From the NCBI GenBank assembly GCA_039111635.1, contig JBCAQO010000008.1:372001-436000 (forward strand): a stretch of 64,000 bases of DNA, written 5' to 3'. The stretch comes from Heterobasidion occidentale (lineage: Eukaryota; Basidiomycota; Agaricomycetes; Russulales; Bondarzewiaceae). Shown here piece after piece: positions 55,461-64,000 of the stretch. The position numbers and the translations under genes were made by a program. The notes beneath the pieces are model-generated. The model made no database searches. It was not told the DNA's origin and saw nothing but the letters and a program-made list of their open reading frames with translations. Numbering within the stretch: position 1 is the first letter of the stretch; every line of letters starts with the position of its first letter.

Positions 55461-58400
55461 CTACATTATACTAGACTCATGTGCATGGTAATCTACATAG
55501 GAGTTTACATAGAATTCTTTGAATGTGTCTAACGAGTAGGAAAAATGAAAGTCGAGAGGAATGGGTGTCGTGCCATACACCCCGATCAGCTGGCAAGCAC
55601 GGAAGATAGTGTCAACATGGACAATGCCAATACTTCTTTGTCCATTCAACTTCTCTGGCTTCACAATCCACATCCCAGTCAGTCGATCCGGTTCGTTGTC
55701 CTTCGGTACAAACTAATTCACTATAGCACATGGATATCGCACACCCTGATGAATGAATGAAACGAAGCGGAGCACACACGCAACAAGCATACCCCGCATG
55801 AGATCATCTTCAGGGCCGACCTGGACAAGAACGATGTTGCGGCGTTCGTCTTTCCCATACCATCGTGGTGTGCTCCGAACTGTCTCGCAGTGCATACCCC
55901 CAATGCCTGCGAGCTCCATGGGGCAATAGAAAGTGATGGTGGCAGAATGGTATATCGACAATTGTCCCTTAAAGCGAGGCAAGTCATCTGCAGAGATATC
56001 GTCTGCGGTGATGTCATGCTTGCCATGTCCGTAGAGTTGCTCGAATAAGAAGTGTTGCATTAATGTTTTCAATTCGGGGCCTGTGCGGCCAAGTTCCTGC
56101 GCGAGGTCATAGATCATCTTGGTGTGTGCTGCTCAAGAGGATCTCGACTTAGAAATGATTTCCGGCATGAGGAGCAAGAGCTGACCTGATTTCAAAGCAA
56201 GTTTTACCATTGACTGGGTATGTGGCCCATCGACATCCTCTGCATCTCGTAAATCACTGTATCTTGCATCTTCGGCATCTTCAATATCTTCTTCGGCGCG
56301 CAAACCAGCTTCTCGATAAGCATCTGAAAGTACATCTCCATCAAGCATCCCACGGCGTGTGGATTCCGTTCGTGCCGCTGCTAGCTGACTATTTCGGGTG
56401 TTGATACGGAGGATCTGGCCAAGGGGCATATGCTTATTTGTCCGGCGCCACGGTTTCTTGATGGCTTTAATATGTTTTGACTCGGTGATTGAGGATGAAA
56501 GTCCATTAGGGGAGCCATACTGTTTGATCCTTGTAACATAATGTACGAGTGAATGCTGACGCGGGTAAGCGCATGGTCCATAGCATTGAGGGTGGTTGTC
56601 GTGTGCGCGGAATGCCGTGCACGGTAACAGAAGTCAAGAAATGCCGTGACTGATTGAACCATGGCATCAGGCACATATCCAACAATTGCAGGAAGAAAGA
56701 CCTGTAACTTATGTTATCAAATTTCTAAGTCAGCCATCTTATCAAAGCGTACCTTCATGAGCGCCTTCGAATTGTCGCCAGTCCATTGTTTGAAATTGCG
56801 TCCTTCAGGGAATCGTCGAAGGCCAGGGAAGGCAGGGACTATGGCAATCCTACGCAGCAATTATCAGTCTGGGCTGGTGTTGAATCCATATATAGAAACA
56901 TACCTGCGATCAATATCGTCGAGGATCTTCTTTGCCTCTGTCGATCCATGTGTCAACTCGAGGTAGTCCTGGATCCATGTCACAAGATGATCTTTGAAAG
57001 TTCCTTTGATGAGTTGATGAAGTAAATCCGGAGTGATCAGTTCATAGATATCGGCACGAGGGAAAAAATCTGTGAATGGCTAGTGCAGGAATGTTAAGTG
57101 ACAAATGAAATAATAGATTCTTAATACTCACGATGACATTCTCAACGACGCCATAAGTGTACCATAGGGTTTCAGAATCAAAAGTCTCTCAGAGCTGATG
57201 GGTATGTGCGTGAAAGCGCGGGTCTCCGGCATCATCAAAAGCGCCCCTATGCAGTTGCGCAAGACATCTGATTGTGAAATGCTTAGTTCGAGATAAGAGC
57301 ACATGGAGATTATAAACTCACCCCGGACACCATCCTTGCACAATTCCAGCCAACACGACTTGCTTGGGATAGTCGGCAATGAACGGCCTGATTTCATAGA
57401 TTGCGCACCGAAAGTGCCCATCTGGGCAGCGCAAGACAACTGGGCTTGTCATTCCATCCCGCAATGGGCTGAGTATGTGTGCAATCAATGCATGGTAGAG
57501 CTGCTTGCGAAAAAGGCAGTATTCATTATCTTCTGTGAATTGTCGACAAGCTTTTGTATGTCAGCAAAAGTGAGATAGCGAAAGGAGATACATACTCTTG
57601 GGGATTGACAAAAATGATAAAGGAATCAAGCCACATCCGTGAGCACGCCGCGCAGAGTTGTCTAGATTCCCAACTGAGATATAGAGCGGGTGAAATTCTG
57701 TGTTGCCCGTGCCGACGGATACTGTTGTTTTGTCTGCACCGAGTACAATGGGCACCAGCATCGCGCCGTGGGTTCTCGGATCTTCTGCAATCACATCCTA
57801 GCAAAGAATATCAGGAAATGTACTCAAGAGAAAGGAATGTACTGACTGATTTCTTCCAGGCCCATCGACCGGACATTAGGTTTGAAAACCTCTGCTCATG
57901 AGGACTGACAAACTCCTCAAATGCGGTATAGTCGAATTTTCCATCGAATGTTGGGTTATCCACAATACGAGCGACAACATTGCTTGCGTTTTGAGTGTGA
58001 ATTACATATGTTTCCGTCTTCCATGAAGGAGAGTGTTCGTCGACTGGGCCTGCATATTTGATTCCGAACGAGTGCCACGGTAAGTCGCCAAATGGGATGC
58101 TGTCGATAGTATTATACATATCCCGTGCACTCGCAAATATATTCTCACTGGCATTATCCAGCACATTCTTAGCCGCGAGAATGTTGAAGAGTTCTTTGAT
58201 GCTGCCGATAGACATACGCATCTTCTCAAATAGGAGGCTTGCACATTCAAATGTTGGTTGGTCAGGGAAGGGTGTCCAGTCAACAGATTCATGATCTGGC
58301 GGTTCAGGGGATGCATTACGTGGCACAAAATTGCTGCCACTGTCACAGGGCCTTGCTAACAGGCAGAAAGGGTATCAGAATGAGCTTCATATATTAATAA

Positions 58401-58548
58401 AAGATGTACCATCAAGCTTGCTGTGATAGCGGAATGTCGAGCGAGGGACTTCCGGGCCCTTGAAATGCCAGTGGTGTGCAACGAGATGCTTTTTGAGACC
58501 AGCGTGTTTACGGAAGGAATGGTTGCAGGGGTCACAAAAAAAGTTCAT
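55461..58548 (-). pseudogene. Plavaka-family transposase with N-terminal C2H2 zinc finger, inactivated
   Basis: The minus-strand ATG at 58548 opens MNFFCDPCNHSFRKHAGLKK ending HLVAHH, a clear C2H2 finger. After an intron (about 58412-58357) come WTPFPDQPTFECASLLFEK, FDGKFDYTAFEEFVSPHEQR, EDPRTHGAMLVPIVLGADKT, NTEFHPLYISVGNLDNSARR, MTSPVVLRCPDGHFRCAIYE, FIADYPKQVVLAGIVQGWCP, ITPDLLHQLIKGTFKDHLVT, PNGLSSSITESKHIKAIKKP and a C-terminal beta-rich part (TGMWIVKPE). The family is recognised from memory. Lesions are in-frame TGA at 57189-57191 (CGA likely), TAG at 55713-55715 (TGG likely), and a frame change near 56560 with about 20 expected residues missing. Introns of 50-70 nt are otherwise well kept. 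It would cut and move the surrounding 7.6-kb element. Confidence 0.85.
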
Positions 58549-58838
58549 ATTGATGAAGATGATACAAGGTTTACTTTGAAGAGGAGAGGGAGGGGGGGAT
58601 AGGGATGACGGATTTGACTGTGAAAGGTGCAACGATAGACTAGGGTTGGGGTTCAGCAAACAGTCGCTAGCGTGGAGGTAAACATTAATTCCGTCGCCAA
58701 TTAGCGCATATGTGCGTCCACGTTGCACTGAGCAACTCACCTCTTCCAAGTCATCTCATCCTCTTCTCCAGGCAGCGCTGCGATTTTCCTCATGGTTTCG
58801 GCTACAGCAAAACAAACATGGACGTCAGCTTCGACTAA

Positions 58839-59045
58839 TCAATCCCAAGAGAGAGCTTCGCATACCATAATCGACGAGGATAATGCAATCAGCTTGACTG
58901 CGCAGTACATTGAATATACATCACCTTGAACAAATACTGTTGGCTGACATCCGAACTCAAGTTCTTCCTCATCGAAGAAGAAAAAACCGAGCGCTTCGCC
59001 TGTTGTCAGAAAGGAGTCGGTGTCAACGTGAGGCCTATGACTCAT
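58839..59045 (-). CDS. Possible small exon of an unassigned gene
   Basis: The minus-strand frame has SFLTTGEALGFFFFDEEELE followed by FGCQPTVFVQGDVYSMY, which looks more protein-like than most short frames here. It lies between the transposase and the divergent DUF6532-like gene. It might be an exon of a third cargo gene or the 5' part of another transcript. I cannot name it. Confidence 0.2.
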   Translation of the reverse strand: MSHRPHVDTDSFLTTGEALGFFFFDEEELEFGCQPTVFVQGDVYSMYCAVKLIALSSSIMVCEALSWD

Positions 59046-59060
59046 ATGCCCTAGAGTCTA

Positions 59061-62000
59061 ATGCTGTACTCACTGGCACTGAACAGACGGCAGGTCTCTG
59101 AAAATCGGCAATCAGGCAATCCCCAAGCGAACAAGGAGACACTGAGCAGATGGCAGGTCCCTGCAGATTGGCAATCAGGCGACTTCCAAGCAAATGAGGG
59201 GCATCATGTGGACAAACCAATGCACCGTAGTCAACGGTCAATCAACCCACACCCCGCAAATAGTGCTGGGTTGTTCAAACGTACCCGAGCTGAGGTTGCA
59301 AAGAGCGCACAGGCCAAGCGCTCTGCAAAGGCCAGCGTTGTACAAGCTAAGTCCCAGTCTACAGAGGCAGCAAAGAAGTCTGAGGCCGAAGGGATAAAGA
59401 AGTTGGCTCAGCTTGAGGATCAGAGACATCGAGAGGATCGCGCTAAAGAAGCTTATCTCGATGCTTCAGTAGACGAGAGAGACAGGAACGAAGACATATC
59501 GGCGACAGATGGATTGGTTGAAGCTAATAACTTGACAGCTATGGATGTTGATGATAGTATTCATGACAGGAAGATCTCGTACCAGAGGCACATTCACGAA
59601 GATGAAGAGGACGGCGGCATTGTCAGCGACGATATGGACGTGATGGATGGCTCGACCAAGTCACCTGCCGGTTCAAAAAAGGTAAGTGCCTGATGATCTT
59701 ATCTGATCACAGCTTATCTTCTTCCCGCTCATCAGCACCGTACTCAAGCGGAAAAGCGCAAGGCAAGAGCAGCAGAGGTCCGCCTGTCAGTATCTGCTGC
59801 ACGAGAAGTAGCGCGAGCCCTGAAACGAACCTTATTGTAAGTATCTATCTGTGATCTCTCCAAGTTTCAACTCATCTATTGTCTACTAGGACTGCGGAAT
59901 TGTCCAATTTGTCCGCACCAGCAAGAAAGAAGAGTAAGGGAGCACAACATTCTGCTCTCGAGGCAGACTGGCGCGAGAAGGTGTCTTCTAAGCTGAAGGG
60001 TCATACCGCTACGTCCCCTTTACTTCATTCGAAGACACCCTCCTGCATGCTGCTTCCCTCTACCCTCATCCAACAAGCTCGCCGAACTCCGTCCGTTCCC
60101 CAGGCTACAATTTGCTGCATCAAGCCTCAAATCTCTCGTTCAGAAGAGAGAAATATCGACTCTGAGGAGGGGAGTCCGGATTCAGACATAGAAGGGGGAT
60201 TTACGGATGTCAATGTTGCTACACCTAAGGAGGACGCCGTGAAGGCAAAAGCGTCTACTCGTAAGCTGGTACGTTCCACCAACACTTTGATTCACATTGT
60301 ATGATGTAATCCCCCTTCTTCTGCACCTTCTCTGAAATAGAACACGGTCGTTGTCGCACTGAATGAGGACGAAACACCCGTAGACATGAATGCCTTGCAT
60401 CGGCCACGATCTCAAGTCGGTCCAGCAAAGTCGCTCTCAAAATCACAGCTTCCTGAGTGGGCGAAGAAACACTGGGACTCCAAAATCATTCCGACTCTTC
60501 TTGACTTCTACGGCATCTAAGATGACCCCTGGAATCTTGACGGCGACGATGGCGTGATGCTTTTCCGTACAGCCCTTCAGCAAACCATCAACTTAGTTTG
60601 TCCTGGTATCAAGTACACACCGACGCCGGTCCACGATAAAGTTTATCTCATTGTAAGTCACCACTTTCTCTCCCTTTTGATGCACAATGATCTCCAGAAC
60701 TACCGTTAGGCACGCCAGGCCGTCTATGATTGGCATTGCAGGTTTCAAACAAAGGCCATCCAGGCAATGAAGTCTACTGTCGCTTCTTTGGGCAATAAGA
60801 ACACTGTGAAGGCTTTTGTCCAGAAGGCTTTACAGCCCAAATACGGGGCTGCGTACTGGGCTACGCCAGATCCCAAGGTGCGTGTAATTTTTCTCTATTT
60901 GAGTCCTGCTCATGCTCTGCACAGCGCCCCGAGGGTGCAATGCAATCAATATATATTGTTCAGGTTCTAGCAATGCACGTCAAATCGACGCAGGGGTCTA
61001 TTTTCACACAGAAGTATTACCCCATTGGGTCACTCTGCCTTGCCGTACTGGCCGTGAGTGTGCTGTTCTTGTCAATTGGTTTATACTCATAGCTTTTCAG
61101 GTCAAACGTGTTATGACTTGACCGATCAGAGCCTGTCGGGGCTGGTCTATCCGATGGTTCAAGTCATACATGCTAGGCGGCTCCACTATGGAGCGTACAT
61201 CAAGGTATTCGGCATGTCCTTATGGTCCGACTGAACCGATGGTTCTTCAAGACATCGGTAAAGGATATATGGGAAGGATCATGGGTACAGCAGATTGATA
61301 AGACAGGCATTCACATGCCATGGGCTTAGGGCTTATGGGTAAGCACCTCGTCGCACCAGGATGGATTGGTGTGACTGGAGAAGTACAAGAGTAGGCACCG
61401 GCTGAGAGAGATGGCGGCCACAGCTCTCCTGGGATGGATACCCGGAGAAGCATACGGACTCTTACCCTAGACCCTATACATTATATAAGGCCCATAGAAT
61501 AGGCTGAGGATCTTCAGTCTATTCTCCTTGTTCTTTTTGTATCTTCACATACAGAACCTTCGTTCCCTACCGTCTTCCTGCGGTAGAATCAACATTATTC
61601 CTTCCTGTATCATTGCCTGATACGGTCGAGACTTTGTCCACCACTCAGTACATCGTGCAACCTAGGGAAGAACCTGTTACTCTTGGGTTACCGAACGAGC
61701 AGTTCGTAACAAAACGCGCGTTTTTAGCGTATTCCACTGGTTCCTTCAAGCCTTTAAACACGAGCTTCTCAGAGGAACACTTTGGAACAAAGACACAGGA
61801 CTTGCGGCAGGGACTCACGATTCGGACCTTCCTCAAGAAACCACACCGACAGGACGAGCTGGCTGAACGAATCAGCCGTTATTTGGCAAACGGCGATGAC
61901 ATTGAGGATTGGGGCTTTGACGACAACGAAAACGCGATCATTGACCGTAGCAGCCCCCCTCCAAGTAATGATGAGCATGATCTATTGGATGACGACAGAC

Positions 62001-62125
62001 TTAATGACAACGACGATCGGTATGCCGAAGATGATGGTATGAATAATGATTATGAGGACAATGAGGATTGTCTCGATCGCACTCAGTGTGGTGAGACTGA
62101 CGAGGATGATTACGATGATGCTTGA
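59061..62125 (+). pseudogene. DUF6532-like gene, split by a solo LTR and two stops
   Basis: Exon 1 (59061-59681) is charged and low-complexity. Introns include 59682-59735, about 59837-59888, about 60269-60340, about 60654-60703, about 60878-60963 and about 61051-61100. Later exons hold PEWAKKHWDSKIIPTLLDFY, RQAVYDWHCRFQTKAIQAMK, KYGAAYWATP, QKYYPIGSLCLAVLA and, beyond the LTR, FLAYSTGSFKP and RISRYLAN, ending in an acidic tail. The domain resembles DUF6532 of basidiomycetes, of unknown function. In-frame stops are at 60518 (TAA) and 60707 (TAG); both fit C to T at Gln codons. The solo LTR at 61109-61711 cuts the codon after VK. It is cargo within the Plavaka-type element. Confidence 0.7.
61109..61711 (+). 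repeat. Solo LTR (family C) with perfect AAACG target duplications
   Basis: The 603-bp segment starts TGTTATGACTTGACCGATC and ends GAGCAGTTCGTAACA, the same ends as the LTR at 6691-7275 (minus). AAACG stands directly before (61104-61108) and after (61712-61716). Removing the LTR and one copy of AAACG leaves the host reading frame continuous, so this is a single clean insertion followed by LTR-LTR recombination. A tatataaggccc box lies near 61473. Confidence 0.97.
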
Positions 62126-62734
62126 TGTTCTACCCACCTTTTTTGAGATTCAGTGAGTGATTCTCCTGCATATACGTCATTGCATTCATTGATATCTCAA
62201 TAGCTAGGTTCTTCATTGTTTGCTGGAGCAAAGGAGGTGCAGCGAGACGCCGGTGGTTTTCCCTCTGCTGTATCTCAATTCTTCAACTTATAATATGTGC
62301 ATTTCTTGCGCTTATTTCTCGCGCTTCGCATCCGTTTGAAAGCTAACCTGACAACTCTGCCCCCTGTATGGTCTGTCTGCTCTGATGTGCTTTCCGATGA
62401 CTTGTGATCTGAGGGTCTGATACTTTGATGGTCTGATGTGATCAAACAGTCTGACAGAAAGATACTCTGATATTCTGACAACCTCTGAATGTGACGAAAC
62501 AGCTGAACATCTAAGCTACTGGCAGTCTGAAGTGACTTGCCGCGCTGAAAATGACTAGTGATGCTGAAAGTGACTGGTTGCGCTGAGACGGCTGAAATTG
62601 AAGTACCTGAATGACCTGCAAACCCCAAATTAGGATACCTGTAGACTGGGTGTCTGAAACTCGCCTGAAACCCTGAAATACCCTATTTCAGGGCGTTTCA
62701 GGGCGTTTCAGGGGACTTCCCAACTTACTGATGC
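62126..62734. other. Right subterminal region of the Plavaka-type element
   Basis: No gene. From about 62370, CTGA(A/T) motifs recur every 10-25 bases, ending in ccctgaaat..atttcagggcg repeats next to the terminal inverted repeat. Confidence 0.6.
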
Positions 62735-63700
62735 GCCCGCCGCCCATTCCTTTTGTCGCCCGCACCACGCACACGCACGCCTCCGCCGCTGCCTCTAAGC
62801 TGCCCACCGCCCTTGTGCCCAGTCGCCCGCACTGCACACGTGCACGCACACGCGCACGCACACACGCACACACACGCACACAGACCGCCACCCACTCCTT
62901 CTGTCGACCGCACCGCGCACACGCACACCTCCGCCTCCACCTTCATACCGCGTTCGCACACGCCTCCTGCCCCCCTCGTCACGCACGCGCACGCGCACAC
63001 AACCCTCTGCCCTTGCTGTCGCCCGCACTGCACACGCGCACATCGTCGTCGCCGCCTCTGGACCGCCCTTGCATCCAGTCGCTCGCATCGCGCATGCAGC
63101 CCGCAGCCCACTCCTTCTGTCGCCCGCGCCGCACACGCGCACGCCTCCGCCTCCGCCTCCATGCATGCCTCCTGCTCCCCACATCACGCGTGCGCACGCA
63201 GCCCTCCGCCCTTGCTGTCGCTCGCACTGCACACGTGCACGTCACCGCCGCCGACCCCGGACCGCCCTTGCATCCAGTCGCTCACACCGCGCACGCAGCC
63301 CGCCACGCACCCCTACTGTCGCCCACACCGCGTACACGCACGCCGCCTCTGCTGTCTGAACCGCACACAGCCCGCCGCCTACCGCCTCTGCCTCCGGACC
63401 GCGTTCGCGCCCGCATCGTGCACGCCGCCGACTGCGCCTCCGCCTCCGGACCGCCCACCTCCCGTGATCTCTGCTGCCCGCACCGCATGCGCGCACGCCG
63501 CCGCTCCCGTATACCTTATTTCATACTTAATGTTACTATACCCATGCTATTGATTCATCTCACTTGAATAAATTCATTCAAAAATCTTGTTCTCATTCAA
63601 AAAAGCGACTTAGGCAAAAAAGATTGAAACAGGCAATCTAGAAGTGTCGTGACAAATTTTGACTGTGTTTCATGACTTCAGCATTTCCGGTGTTTGCGAA
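62735..63700 (+). repeat. C-rich minisatellite block 3 with unique tail
   Basis: This continues block 2 beyond the transposon, in the same orientation. 63001-63150 is nearly identical to about 54890-55040. The tail from 63527 (tgttactatacccatgcta, ..gcgacttaggc.., gtttgcgaaac) matches the tail of block 1 at 49377-49547, so the minisatellite and tail form one dispersed repeat unit. Confidence 0.85.
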
Positions 63701-64000
63701 ACATCAGCAAACTGGAAAGTGTCTGTACCAACCTGGACAGACACTCCTAGGCCCCCAGATGCCTCTAGCAAGTCCCCGATTAGACAGACACACCGGTGTC
63801 TGGACAGATATGTCTGGATGCACCATATATGGAAATGATTAGATAATTGTCGTCAATAGGACGACTGCAAAAATCAATCTTCACTGTGCAGGAATTGAAC
63901 CCAGAACCTCTTGAATCATTCACCGGCTGTAAGCAATGTTAAGACCACAATTATCCACTCCACTATATCACCATGACATTTTTCAACAACATTTTGCTTA
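63701..64000 (-). other. Window end with a tRNA-like relic on the minus strand
   Basis: On the minus strand GGTTCAATTCC (63902-63891) fits a B box and tatagtggagtgg (about 63969-63957) resembles an A box, about 60 nt upstream. The intervening sequence does not fold as a standard tRNA. It may be a tRNA-derived SINE head. Nothing else is recognised. Confidence 0.3.

Larger units (their letters stand above)
55178..62734. mobile_element. 7.6-kb Plavaka-type DNA transposon carrying a DUF6532-like gene
   Basis: The ends are GCATCAGCACTTTG at 55178 and, inverted, GCATCAGTAAGTTG at 62734. The 3-bp GCC lies outside each end (55175-55177, 62735-62737), as expected for CACTA-like elements. About ten TTCAG(A) motifs follow the left end (55225-55445), and more than ten CTGA(A/T) motifs precede the right end (62370-62700) in inverted orientation, which fits subterminal transposase-binding repeats. 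The element sits inside a C-rich minisatellite that resumes on its right in the same orientation. It encodes a transposase (minus) and a DUF6532-like gene (plus). Confidence 0.7.

Noticed and set aside
62731..63567. Frames of 278 and 266 codons
   Set aside because: Copies of the same repeat translated by chance.

Overview
The window looks like transposon-packed DNA from a filamentous basidiomycete, most likely an agaricomycete. The evidence is the element types (Plavaka- and Tnp2-type CACTA-like transposases, a chromodomain Ty3/gypsy pol, a DIRS-like tyrosine-recombinase retroelement), the genes of 50-70 nt GT..AG introns with short exons, and a split gene of a type I associate with basidiomycetes (DUF6532-like). 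A 100-N assembly gap lies at 14686-14785. Almost every recognisable gene belongs to, or is carried by, a mobile element, and most are broken. All family names come from reading translations by eye and remembered family features; no search was run.

Layout. 1-95: start of an unrecognised protein on the minus strand. 0.5-7.3 kb: a pile-up of LTRs (three families) around a gag-like ORF, with an 841-bp MITE having perfect 36-bp inverted ends set into the edge of one LTR. 6.7-14.9 kb (minus): a decayed chromodomain gypsy element, with pol, an unusual third ORF between pol and the 3' LTR, and a 3' non-coding region holding about 17 copies of a short hairpin motif. 17.5-19.9 kb: a 68-bp minisatellite and its dispersed remnants. 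21.7-22.9 kb: a very GC-rich tandem array. 23.5-34 kb: three multi-exon genes, namely an unknown agaricomycete family, a fungal OTT_1508-like deaminase (the most intact recognisable gene) and a Plavaka-like transposase with an N-terminal zinc-finger-like motif. 34.8-35.3 kb: a small intact four-exon gene of unknown function.

35.9-43.3 kb: inverted repeats flank a DIRS-like element (gag, RT/RNase H, tyrosine recombinase, all minus) and a degenerate fragment of the vesicle-fusion ATPase gene SEC18/NSF. 43.4-49.7 kb: transposon ends of the type CCCAGTCAAAAGTC; one copy is complete (46990-49700) with an 8-bp target duplication inside a purine-rich minisatellite, and the region next to another end holds a multi-exon HMG-box-like gene with an Ala/Thr/Pro repeat tract. 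50.1-53.6 kb: a broken Tnp2 transposase gene. 53.9-63.7 kb: a C-rich minisatellite split by a 7.6-kb Plavaka-type transposon (55178-62734) that carries its transposase and, in the opposite direction, a DUF6532-like gene, itself cut by a solo LTR with perfect AAACG target duplications.

Two themes cross the window. First, at least eleven in-frame stop codons in five unrelated genes can be explained by C:G to T:A changes of CGA, CAA, CAG or TGG codons, which suggests deamination or RIP-like decay. Second, transposons repeatedly carry or enclose non-transposase genes (DUF6532-like, HMG-like, SEC18 fragment), so this is a useful locus for studying gene capture by fungal DNA transposons.
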